5,669 bases of DNA from Candidatus Rokuibacteriota bacterium (GTDB lineage Bacteria > Methylomirabilota > Methylomirabilia > Rokubacteriales > CSP1-6). Of the stretch, positions 1 through 5,669 are shown in pieces; positions within the stretch are counted from its first letter, which is position 1, and every line of letters starts with the position of its first letter. The stretch covers positions 1 through 5,669 of the forward strand of contig QHRT01000318.1 of NCBI GenBank assembly GCA_003220195.1, given 5' to 3'. Below the pieces are notes generated by a model. The model did not search any database, had not been told where the DNA came from, and worked only from the letters and a program-made list of their open reading frames with translations. Both the position numbers and the translations under genes were made by a program.

Positions 1-18
1 CGAGAAGCTGGTGACGTC

Positions 19-816
19 ATGACGCCACGCCCCCTCGTGCTGAACGATCCGAGTCGGTTCCGGGATCCGGCGAACCTCACGTGGGAAAGCTACGTCACGA
101 TGCAGGCGCGGGAGCGCGAGCGCTATCTCGCCGACAAAGCCGCGATCCCGCAAAACGCGCTCGAGTACCGTTCGGTGACTCCGCAATACCTGGAGCGCGC
201 CGTCGAGCAGTTCGCCAACAACTACTGGTCCGAGGACGCCGCGACGCACTACATCGCGACGGCGGCGGCGAACGCGCCGTTCGAGGAGCTGAAGAAGTGC
301 TGTCTCTTCCAGCTCGCCGACGAGCAGCGCCATCTCGAGATGGACCGCGAGGTCTTCGAGCGCGCCGGCATTGCCGAGCGTGACTGGTTGCCCGCGTGGG
401 AGCAGCCGGGCACCACGTGTCGGTTCTTCCGCCACGTGCTCGAACTCCAGGATCCCATCGAGATCCTCGTCAAGGCGAACTTCGTCGCCGAGGGCGCGGC
501 GGGACCGGGCACGTTCACGGTGCTGGCGGACGGCGCCGAACAGCGCGGCGACGTCCTGTCCGCGGTCAATCATCGGGCGAGAATCCGCGACGAGACCCGC
601 CACATCAGCTTCGCGCGCGCGCTCGTCAAGGCGCTGATCGAGGAAGACGCGGGAAACCTCGACGTGATCCAGCGCTGGCAGGACGAGAGCCTCCAGCTCT
701 TCGCCGAGGTCGCCAAGGGCGGCCAGCGGCGCGCGTGGTGGGAGGGATTCCTCGGCTCGTACTACAAGATCGCCCTGCCGCTCGGGCTTCGCCAGAGCAC
801 GATCGCGTTCGTATGA
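19..816 (+). CDS. Diiron ferritin-fold protein (R2/monooxygenase-like), function unknown
   Basis: A soluble 265-residue protein, predicted cytoplasmic, with no signal peptide or membrane segment. The sequence shows the complete ligand set of a four-helix-bundle diiron carboxylate enzyme: Glu72 (in NYWSED), Glu102-x-x-His105 (ADEQRH), Glu158 (NFVAEG) and Glu192-x-x-His195 (RDETRH). The intervals of 30, 56 and 34 residues resemble those in ribonucleotide reductase R2 and the hydroxylase subunits of bacterial multicomponent monooxygenases. By family knowledge it should bind two irons and activate O2 or act as an oxidase; the substrate cannot be told. The ATG at 19 lies about 11 nt after a weak GAGAAG and is the first Met of the frame. 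An upstream gene may end at the TGA in 20-22, which would be an ATGA overlap. The gene overlaps the downstream hydrolase by 4 nt, so the two are probably cotranscribed. A ferritin-like storage protein is less likely, given the length and asymmetric ligands. Confidence 0.85.
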   Translation: MTPRPLVLNDPSRFRDPANLTWESYVTMQARERERYLADKAAIPQNALEYRSVTPQYLERAVEQFANNYWSEDAATHYIATAAANAPFEELKKCCLFQLADEQRHLEMDREVFERAGIAERDWLPAWEQPGTTCRFFRHVLELQDPIEILVKANFVAEGAAGPGTFTVLADGAEQRGDVLSAVNHRARIRDETRHISFARALVKALIEEDAGNLDVIQRWQDESLQLFAEVAKGGQRRAWWEGFLGSYYKIALPLGLRQSTIAFV

Positions 817-1718
817 CCGGGCGCGGCGCGTCGAGCGCGCACGACTCGATGCCCGGCCCGGCGTCCCACACGTACTTCTCGCAGCGCCTGCGCCTGCACT
901 ACGTCGACTGGGGCAACGCCGATGCGCCGCCGCTCGTGCTGCTTCACGGCGGACGCGATCACTGCCGCAACTGGGACTGGACGGCGGCGGCGCTCCGGGA
1001 CGAGTGGCACCTGATCGCGCCCGACCTCCGCGGCCACGGCGACAGCGAATGGTCGCACGACGGCAGCTACACGATGGCGGGCTACATCTACGACCTCGCG
1101 CAACTCGTCCACCAGCAACGACTGGCGCCCGTCACCATCGTGGCGCACTCGCTCGGCGGCAACATCGCGCTCCGCTACGCCGGCATCTATCCCGATCTGG
1201 TCGCGAAGCTCGTGGTGATCGAAGGCCTCGGCCCCTCGCCCAGGGCGCTCGCCGCGAAGCGAACGCTGACGATCGCGGAGCGCATGGAGGAGTGGATCCG
1301 CGAGCAGCGCGGTCTCGCCGGCCGCGTGCCCAGACGCTACCCGTCCATCGAAGACGCGTTTCGTCGAATGCAGGAAGAAAACCCGCACCTGTCGGCGGAC
1401 CAGGCGCGGCACCTGACGGTGCACGGCGTCAATCAGAACGAGGACGGCACGTACAGCTGGAAGTTCGACAACTACGTGCGGGCGTGGCCGCCGTACGACA
1501 TGCGCGGCCAGGACATCCAGTTCCTGTGGTCACGCATCACCTGCCCCACGCTCTTGCTCTACGGGACGGAGAGCCGCGCGGGCAATCCTCTCGAGGACGG
1601 GCGGGCCAGCCGCTTCCACGACGTCGAGGTCGTCGGCATCGAGCGCGCGGGACACTGGCTCCACCACGACCAGCTGCCGGAATTTCTCCGCGTCGTCCGC
1701 GAATTCCTCAAGAAGTAG
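813..1718 (+). CDS. α/β-fold hydrolase
   Basis: A 301-residue serine hydrolase of the α/β-hydrolase fold, predicted cytoplasmic. Visible landmarks are the oxyanion strand LVLLHGG (residues 41-47), DLRGHGDS (71-78), the nucleophile elbow VAHSLGG with Ser113 (Ala replaces the first Gly of GxSxG), a likely catalytic acid Glu253 in LLLYGTES, and the catalytic His281 in RAGHWLHH. Residues 150-235 form the helical lid that sets specificity. The overall pattern is that of the MhpC/epoxide-hydrolase-like branch, which cleaves esters, C-C bonds of meta-cleavage products or epoxides; the substrate is not predictable here. The ATG at 813 is chosen because it overlaps the TGA of the diiron gene (ATGA), suggesting translational coupling. 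An in-frame ATG at 849 would remove 12 residues outside the fold and is a real alternative, as neither has a strong ribosome site. The frame stays open upstream inside the diiron gene, but that part is a shadow. The 3' end overlaps the convergent monooxygenase gene by 11 bp. Confidence 0.9.
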   Translation: MTGRGASSAHDSMPGPASHTYFSQRLRLHYVDWGNADAPPLVLLHGGRDHCRNWDWTAAALRDEWHLIAPDLRGHGDSEWSHDGSYTMAGYIYDLAQLVHQQRLAPVTIVAHSLGGNIALRYAGIYPDLVAKLVVIEGLGPSPRALAAKRTLTIAERMEEWIREQRGLAGRVPRRYPSIEDAFRRMQEENPHLSADQARHLTVHGVNQNEDGTYSWKFDNYVRAWPPYDMRGQDIQFLWSRITCPTLLLYGTESRAGNPLEDGRASRFHDVEVVGIERAGHWLHHDQLPEFLRVVREFLKK

Positions 1719-2829
1719 CGGCCTGACGGCCGTATTCCTCGGCCGCGACGTCCCAGCCGAGCGCGGCGTGGTGCGAGGCGCTGTGGACGTCGCGGTGGAA
1801 GCGCTGCATCGGCTCCCCCTCCATGATCGCGCGCGCTCCGCTCCCCTCGAAGAGCCGGTTCACGGCCTGGACCGCGAGCTTCACGCCGTACGCCTTGTCG
1901 CGACGGAAGCGTGCGCGCTCGCGCGGCGTGAACGACTCGCCTCGCGCCGCCTTGCCGAAGATCTCCTGGATGTCGGCGCGATGGAGCGCGCGGGCCGCGT
2001 CGACCTCGGCGGACGACTCCGCGAGCCGCAGCTGGAGCGGCACGGAGTCCGCCGATCGGCCGGGACCGGACAGCCGATGAAGCCGCGCCGTGAATTCCTC
2101 GATCGCTCCCTGGGCCGCGCCGATGATGGGCGCGGCGAGATCCCAACCCGCCAGCACCCTGAGCGGCGCGCGATAGCTGACGCGCTTGTGCAAGTCCCAT
2201 CCCGTCCAGTCGCCGTCGCCGGCGCGATTCGGATCGGTCGCGCGGTACTCCGGCACGAAGACGTCCTTGACGACGACGTCCTTGCTTCCCGAACCCCGCA
2301 GCCCGGCGGAGAACCACGTGTCGACGATCTCGTAGTCGGTGCGCGGCACCATGAACCACGTCATCTTGAGGAGGCTCTCGCCGCACGCGACCATCGCCCA
2401 GGTGGCCGCATCGCATCCGCTCGAAAAGCTCCACCGACCGGACACGCTGAAGCCGCCGTCGACCCGTTTCGCCGTTCCGTTGAGCGGGTTCAATCCGCTC
2501 GAGAAGAGCGTATCGGGGCCCGTCGCGAAGAATTCCTCCTGGACCCGCTCGGAAAAATGCCCGAGCCACCAGTTGTGCGTCGCCCAGAGGGAATAGCACC
2601 ACGCCGTCGAGCCGCAGCCGCGGCCGAGCTCCCAGGCGACCTCGTGGATCAGATCGAGATCGGTCCCCGGTCCGCCGTATCGCTCGGGATTGCCGATCCG
2701 GATCAGACCTGCGGCGGTGAGGTCCTGCACGGTGTCGTCCGGGATCTGTCGAAGCTGTTCCGTCCGGGCCGCACGATCTTTCAACACGGGGACGAGCGCG
2801 GACGCGCGGTGAAGGAATTCGGCGCGCAT
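1708..2829 (-). CDS. Flavin-dependent monooxygenase, acyl-CoA dehydrogenase fold (HsaA/HpaH-type)
   Basis: A 373-residue protein with the acyl-CoA dehydrogenase fold but the signature of the group D two-component monooxygenases (HpaH C2 of 4-hydroxyphenylacetate hydroxylase, HsaA, DszC-like). These use reduced FMN or FAD delivered by a separate reductase plus O2 to hydroxylate, often aromatic, substrates. Seen: an N-terminal helical domain with ERYGGPG (49-55) and GCGSTAWC (71-78); the middle β-domain with SGRWSFSSGC (130-139) and LRGSGSKDVVV (177-187); and a C-terminal helical domain ending in RFHRDVHSASHHA (343-355), the Arg-Asp and His-rich motif typical of these oxygenases. There is no catalytic Glu context of a true acyl-CoA dehydrogenase that I can point to. 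The ATG at 2829 follows the deacetylase stop by 8 bp; the frame is open further upstream but antisense-like. No reductase gene is present in the window. The gene ends inside the 3' end of the convergent hydrolase. The substrate is unknown. Confidence 0.87.
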   Translation of the reverse strand: MRAEFLHRASALVPVLKDRAARTEQLRQIPDDTVQDLTAAGLIRIGNPERYGGPGTDLDLIHEVAWELGRGCGSTAWCYSLWATHNWWLGHFSERVQEEFFATGPDTLFSSGLNPLNGTAKRVDGGFSVSGRWSFSSGCDAATWAMVACGESLLKMTWFMVPRTDYEIVDTWFSAGLRGSGSKDVVVKDVFVPEYRATDPNRAGDGDWTGWDLHKRVSYRAPLRVLAGWDLAAPIIGAAQGAIEEFTARLHRLSGPGRSADSVPLQLRLAESSAEVDAARALHRADIQEIFGKAARGESFTPRERARFRRDKAYGVKLAVQAVNRLFEGSGARAIMEGEPMQRFHRDVHSASHHAALGWDVAAEEYGRQAATS

Positions 2830-2830
2830 G

Positions 2831-2835
2831 CCTCC
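2831..2835 (-). promoter_or_regulatory. Ribosome binding site of the monooxygenase, unusually close to the start
   Basis: The minus strand reads GGAGG followed by a single C and then ATG (2829). The purine run lies wholly within the 8 bp between the deacetylase stop (2840-2838) and this ATG. One base is shorter than the usual 5-9. Translation may therefore depend partly on ribosomes terminating on the deacetylase message. No nearby downstream ATG offers better spacing. Confidence 0.5.
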
Positions 2836-2837
2836 GC

Positions 2838-3740
2838 TCAGGCGTTCGCCAGGCAGTACCGCGCCACGTCTTCGTGCGTGGCGAACCACACGCGGTCGAC
2901 GCTCTTCATGTACTCGATCAGCTGCACGAGCCCCGCCATGCGCGACCGGTGCCCCGTGATGTGCGGGTGCATGGTGAGCAGGAAGAGGCCGCCCTCGGCG
3001 ACCGCGCCGTCGAACTCGGCCTTGAAGATCTCGAGCACGGACGACGGCGGCGTGTACGGCCGCAGCCCGGTGGCGCGGTTCATCCCGAAGTAGGGCGCGT
3101 CGTCCTTGATCCACTCGACCGGCAGCTCCACGATCCCCGTCGGCTCGCCGTCCTCGAGAAGCTCGTACGGCTCGTCGTCCGCCATCAGCGAGGAGTCGTA
3201 GAGGAGGCCGAGCTCGCGGATCGCGGAGAGCGTGGTCGGGCTGAAGTCCCAGGAGGGAACGCGCACGCCCACCGGCGGGCGGCCGCCGGTCTTCGTGAGC
3301 GTCTCGTACGCGCGCCGCATCAGGTCGCGCTCCGCCGCGGCGGGCAATTCGCTCGTCATCTCGTGGATCCACCCGTGCATCGCGAGCTCGTGGCCGGCGT
3401 CGACGACGCGCCGCTGCTCGTCCGGATGCAGCAGCGCGACGACGCCCGGTACGAAGAACGACGCGCGGATGTCGTAGCGCTTCAGGACCTTCAGGATGCG
3501 CGGGACCGCGGCGCGCGAGCCGTATTCGCCCTGCGCCAGCCGCCCGGGCGACACGGATCCCTCGCGCAGCGTGGACGTCTCGTGATCGGAATCAAACGAC
3601 AGCGCGACGCACACGCGCGCGCCGTCCTTCCAGCTCTTCGGGGAGAGCGAGCGCCCCGCGCGCACTCGCTGCACCGCCGCTCGCCAGCGCGGCTCGTCCC
3701 AGGTCCAGGCAGGATCGCGGTCGGAATGGTCAGGGCTCAT
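2838..3740 (-). CDS. Cytoplasmic NodB-fold deacetylase/amidohydrolase (PgdA/PuuE/cyclic imidase clade)
   Basis: A 300-residue metal-dependent carbohydrate esterase family 4 (NodB homology) protein. Seen: motif 1 ALSFDSDHE with Asp50 as likely catalytic base and Asp52 as metal ligand; motif 2 His122-x3-His126 (MHGWIHE), the other metal ligands; motif 3 RVPSWDFS (160-167); YDSSLM (181-186); VELPVEW (204-210); and a C-terminal LTMHPHITGHRSRM (255-268) with His258. This order matches the clade of Helicobacter pylori PgdA, PuuE-type allantoinase and bacterial cyclic imide hydrolase rather than secreted chitin deacetylases. There is no signal peptide or membrane anchor, so it probably hydrolyses an amide, imide or N-acyl bond of a small cytoplasmic compound and not cell-wall polymer (inference). 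The ATG at 3740 is the family-length start; it lacks a well-placed Shine-Dalgarno sequence, and a possible promoter lies just upstream. The monooxygenase follows after 8 bp, so the two are very likely one operon. Automatic annotation would call it polysaccharide deacetylase. Confidence 0.9.
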   Translation of the reverse strand: MSPDHSDRDPAWTWDEPRWRAAVQRVRAGRSLSPKSWKDGARVCVALSFDSDHETSTLREGSVSPGRLAQGEYGSRAAVPRILKVLKRYDIRASFFVPGVVALLHPDEQRRVVDAGHELAMHGWIHEMTSELPAAAERDLMRRAYETLTKTGGRPPVGVRVPSWDFSPTTLSAIRELGLLYDSSLMADDEPYELLEDGEPTGIVELPVEWIKDDAPYFGMNRATGLRPYTPPSSVLEIFKAEFDGAVAEGGLFLLTMHPHITGHRSRMAGLVQLIEYMKSVDRVWFATHEDVARYCLANA

Positions 3741-3746
3741 GGCGCA

Positions 3747-3775
3747 TCGATAAGCCTTTCGCGCGGCGCCGTCAA
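3747..3775 (-). promoter_or_regulatory. Possible σ70-type promoter of the deacetylase-monooxygenase unit
   Basis: On the minus strand TTGACG (3775-3770, five of six bases of the -35 consensus) is separated by 17 bp from TATCGA (3752-3747, only TAT matching the -10 consensus). The -10 ends 6 bp before the deacetylase ATG, so transcription would begin at or next to the A of the ATG, giving a leaderless mRNA. That fits the lack of a proper Shine-Dalgarno site. The -10 is weak and sequence this rich in GC gives few contrasts, so this is a suggestion only. Confidence 0.35.
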
Positions 3776-3804
3776 GCTGAACTGACGACAGCTGAACTGA
3801 CTAC
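3775..3804 (-). repeat. Two-copy 15-bp tandem repeat, candidate operator
   Basis: Plus-strand AGCTGAACTGACGAC (3775-3789) is followed at once by AGCTGAACTGACTAC (3790-3804), with 14 of 15 positions identical. It is the most AT-containing stretch of the intergenic region and begins exactly at the outer edge of the candidate -35 box of the deacetylase promoter. Two same-oriented copies one and a half helical turns apart, placed directly upstream of a -35, would suit an activator binding site. The repeat itself is certain; the regulatory role is inference. Confidence 0.7.
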
Positions 3805-3809
3805 ATGGG

Positions 3810-3829
3810 GGGGGCCCCGAATGGCCCCC
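3810..3829 (-). terminator. GC-only hairpin between the permease and deacetylase genes
   Basis: GGGGGCC (3810-3816) and GGCCCCC (3823-3829) form a perfect 7-bp stem around the 6-nt loop CCGAAT. It lies 67 bp beyond the permease stop and upstream of the repeat and promoter. It could end or attenuate transcription coming from the transporter genes. There is no following T-run on either strand, so it does not qualify as a standard intrinsic terminator. A second C5 run at 3834-3838 offers an alternative partner for the G8 tract at 3807-3814. Confidence 0.3.
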
Positions 3830-3895
3830 GATACCCCCACACCTTCGGCGGGCGCGGGGAACCTGCGGCCCGCCTCTACCGGTCTTCACGAACGC

Positions 3896-4785
3896 TCACG
3901 ACCGTTCGCCGCCCGGATCCATCGCGTCGCGCAACCCGTCGCCGAACCAGTTGTAGCAGAGCACCGTGACGAAGATCAGCACGCCCGGCATCACCGCGAG
4001 GCCGGGCACCGTTCGGAGATAGCCGCGCGCGCCACTCAGCATGTTCCCCCACGACGCGGCTGGCGGCTGGACACCGAGCCCGAGGAACGACAGCGCCGAT
4101 TCCAGGAGGACGGCGAACGCGACGCCGATCGTCGCCGCGACCGTGATGGACGGGACGGACTGCGGCACCACGTGCGTGACCACGATGCGCACTCTGCCGC
4201 CGCCCAGGGCCCGCGCCGCCAGCACGAATTCGAGCTCGCGGGTGCGCAGCGCTTCCGCGCGGACCGCGCGCGCGACGGTCATCCAGGATGAGAGCGCGAT
4301 GACGGCCACGAGATTCACCATGGTTGCGCCCAACGTGGCCAGCGCCATCAGCGCGACGAAGAAGAGCGGCACCGCGAGCATGCCGTCGGTGATCCTCATC
4401 AGCACCGCGTCAGCGGCGCCTCCCGCATACCCGGCAATGGCGCCGATCGCGACGCCGATCACCATCGCCGCTGCCATCGACGTGAATCCGACCGCGAGCG
4501 ACACCTGCCCGCCGTAGAGCAGCCGCGTCAGCACGTCGCGGCCGTACTCATCGGTGCCGAGCCAGTGGGCGCGGCTCGCGGACTCGAGCCGACATTCTCG
4601 GGATCGTACGGCGCAATCCAGGGCGCGAGCAGTACGAGCACGTGCAGCACGAGCAGCAGCGCGAGCGCGGCGACGGCAACTCGATTCTTCCTGAACCGCG
4701 CGACCGCTCGCCGCAGTGGACTGGTTCCACTTCGCGCCATCGAAACGGACTCGACCGGAAACACCGCGGCCTGCGCCGAGGTCAT
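3896..4785 (-). pseudogene. Dpp/Opp-type ABC transporter permease (DppC-like), frameshifted
   Basis: The second inner-membrane permease of a peptide/nickel/opine-family ABC importer, read in two frames. The first frame, from ATG 4785, gives a basic N-terminus, RFRKNR (30-35), a first membrane helix (about 36-55) and APWIAPYDPENV, ending near 4591. The second frame, from about 4588, gives the family box HWLGTDEYGRD (4535-4567), five further hydrophobic segments and the cytoplasmic EAA coupling loop AARALGG (about 4199-4219), ending at TGA 3896. One missing base between about 4575 and 4593 joins them into a protein of about 296 residues, the normal family length. ATG 4740 (MARSGTSPLRR) is an alternative start; the frame is closed by a TAG above 4785. 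Without the first helix and N-terminal cap the second frame alone should not work, unless the shift is a sequence error. No ATPase or binding-protein gene is in the window. Identity as a permease is sure; its broken state is as sure as the sequence. Confidence 0.85.
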
Positions 4786-4834
4786 CGCGCCGTCTCGAGC
4801 GACACGCTACGACGTCGAGCGGCAATGGCAGCCA

Positions 4835-4844
4835 CTCCTCCTCC
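4835..4844 (-). promoter_or_regulatory. Orphan strong Shine-Dalgarno-like run between the permease genes
   Basis: The minus strand carries GGAGGAGGAG, the best ribosome-site match in the window, 50 nt above the chosen ATG (4785) of the DppC-like gene. It is 9 nt from a TTG (4825) that opens the frame carrying the main permease body, but that reading gives an Arg-rich N-terminus without the first membrane helix. It also overlaps a GTG (4835) opening a 17-codon frame that stops in an ATGA overlap with ATG 4785. Its true use is unclear. Confidence 0.4.
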
Positions 4845-4882
4845 GGCTACGCCACGGGGAGCGAATTTCGGCCCTCGGCGAG

Positions 4883-5669
4883 TCAAAGCCGTATGCGCGG
4901 ATCGATCGCCACATACACGAGATCCACCAGCAGGCTCGAGATCGCGACAACCGCGGAGATCACCAGCGTGATACCCATGATCATCGGGTAGTCGCGCTCG
5001 AACGCCGCCCGCACCGCGAGGCTGCCCATTCCCGGCCACGCAAACACGGTCTCGGTCACGGCCGCCCCGCCGATCAGGCGCGGCAGCTGCACGCCGACGA
5101 CCGTGACGATCGTCAAGAGCGCGTTCCGGAGGGCGTGCCGACACACGACCACGCCGTCGGCGAGCCCCTTCGCGCGCGCGGTGCGCACGTAGTCCTCGTA
5201 TCAGGTGCCGCGCGAGATCGAGCGCCGAAGGCGGCGCGCCGATCGTCCGGAGCCCGCCTGGCGGCAGCCACCCGAGCACGATCGAGAAGAGCACGATCAG
5301 CATCAGCCCGAACCAGAACGTCGGGACGGAGATGCCGAAGAGCGCCAGCAGCGTCACCGCGTGATCGGTCTTCGACGCGGGCCGCACCGCCGAGATCACG
5401 CCGGCCGGGATCGCGACGGCGAGCGAGAGCACGAGCGCGGCGCCGGACAGCAAGAGCGTGTTCGGCAGCATCTGTCCGATGATTTCCAGCACAGGAAGTC
5501 CGGCCTGGTACGAGACGCCCAGATTGCCGCGCAGCACCTGGGCGAGCCACCGCACGTACTGCACGTGCAACGGCTGGTCGAGGCCGAGGATTGCGCGCAT
5601 CTGCGCGATCTCCGCCGGTCCCATGTTGCGGTCGAGCAGGATGCCGGGCCCCCCGGGCGCGCGCGTGAC
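4883..5669 (-). pseudogene. Dpp/Opp-type ABC transporter permease (DppB-like), 5'-partial, internal deletion and frameshift
   Basis: The first inner-membrane permease of the same importer. The frame is open to the right edge of the window, and about 30 N-terminal residues including the first membrane helix lie outside it. The ATG at 5624 sits inside the conserved periplasmic region (LGLDQPLHVQYVRWL follows) and is not the true start. From the edge to about 5199 one frame encodes the periplasmic loop and two membrane segments, PNTLLLSGAALVLSL and a later one around FWFGLMLIVLF, then GWLPPGG and HLI. From 5197 another frame continues with EDYVRTARAKG, HALRNALL (the EAA-type coupling loop), TVFAWPGMG and the terminal LVDLVYVAIDPRIRL, stopping at 4883. 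Family members have about 27 residues, a membrane helix and its flank, between HLI and EDYVR; here one base remains, so roughly 80 nt are missing. The reading frame after the junction shifts, so the protein would be truncated. Overlapping regions on the plus strand are non-coding shadows. Confidence 0.85.

Noticed and set aside
1..22. Possible 3' tail of an upstream gene (EKLVTS then TGA at 20-22, ATGA overlap with the diiron gene)
   Set aside because: Only six codons are visible, and another frame also ends here (TGA 12-14); too little to call a gene.
396..812. Upstream extension of the α/β hydrolase frame
   Set aside because: It is the shadow of the diiron gene: Arg/Pro-rich, without fold features, and before the ATGA start at 813.
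1719..1732. Small inverted repeat CGGCC-TGAC-GGCCG near the convergent stops
   Set aside because: A 5-bp stem without a T-run, inside the monooxygenase coding region; chance is likely in this composition.
1768..3093. Long plus-strand open frame of 441 codons antisense to the monooxygenase and deacetylase
   Set aside because: Open only because of high GC; the translation is Arg/Ala/Glu-rich without domain features, and the opposite strand holds well-recognised proteins.
2830..3372. Upstream extension of the monooxygenase frame
   Set aside because: It lies wholly over the deacetylase gene in another frame, is Arg/Asp-rich low-complexity translation, and precedes a proper ATG at 2829.
2874..3785. 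Plus-strand 303-codon open frame antisense to the deacetylase
   Set aside because: His/Arg/Val-rich antisense shadow of a clear NodB-fold gene.
3821..4517. Plus-strand open frames over the DppC-like gene
   Set aside because: Low-complexity antisense frames over a recognised permease; no ribosome site or domain.
4575..4593. Programmed ribosomal frameshift in the DppC-like gene
   Set aside because: No slippery heptamer or following structure that I can point to, and the neighbouring permease also carries a lesion; a mutation or sequence error is simpler.

Overview
This 5.7 kb window is strongly GC-rich, with G or C at most wobble positions of the real genes. Its gene mix is an α/β hydrolase, an acyl-CoA-dehydrogenase-fold monooxygenase, a NodB-fold amidohydrolase and Dpp/Opp-type ABC permeases. 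That suggests a free-living, probably soil-type heterotrophic bacterium. I cannot assign a phylum from the sequence. I see no rRNA, tRNA, CRISPR array, transposase or other mobile element.

Layout. Plus strand, left: a diiron ferritin-fold protein (19-816) and an α/β hydrolase (813-1718) overlap by an ATGA junction and look like a translationally coupled pair. Minus strand, read right to left: a Dpp/Opp-type permease running off the right edge (5669 to 4883), a second permease of the same transporter (4785 to 3896), a 155-bp intergenic region, a NodB-fold deacetylase/amidohydrolase (3740 to 2838), and after 8 bp a flavin-dependent monooxygenase of the HsaA/HpaH type (2829 to 1708). The two transcription units converge, and the last codons of the hydrolase and monooxygenase genes overlap by 11 bp.

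The most notable point is that both permease genes are broken as written, while the four enzyme genes read cleanly from start to stop. The DppB-like gene has lost about 80 nt, roughly one transmembrane helix, with a frame change near 5198. The DppC-like gene has a one-base frameshift near 4590, just after its first membrane segment. Either the importer is decaying or the assembly is faulty here; the 80-nt loss is harder to explain as a simple base-calling error.

The intergenic region before the deacetylase gene holds a near-perfect 15-bp tandem repeat. It abuts a possible promoter whose geometry would give a leaderless mRNA, so the two enzyme genes may be expressed independently of the damaged transporter.

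Working together (inference): the minus-strand genes look like an uptake and catabolism unit. A Dpp-type importer would bring in a small amide, imide or peptide-like compound, a cytoplasmic PgdA/PuuE/cyclic-imidase-clade enzyme would hydrolyse a C-N bond, and a flavin monooxygenase would hydroxylate the product. The plus-strand diiron protein and hydrolase could belong to the same or a neighbouring oxidative pathway. No substrate can be named, and nothing here clearly demonstrates a new system.
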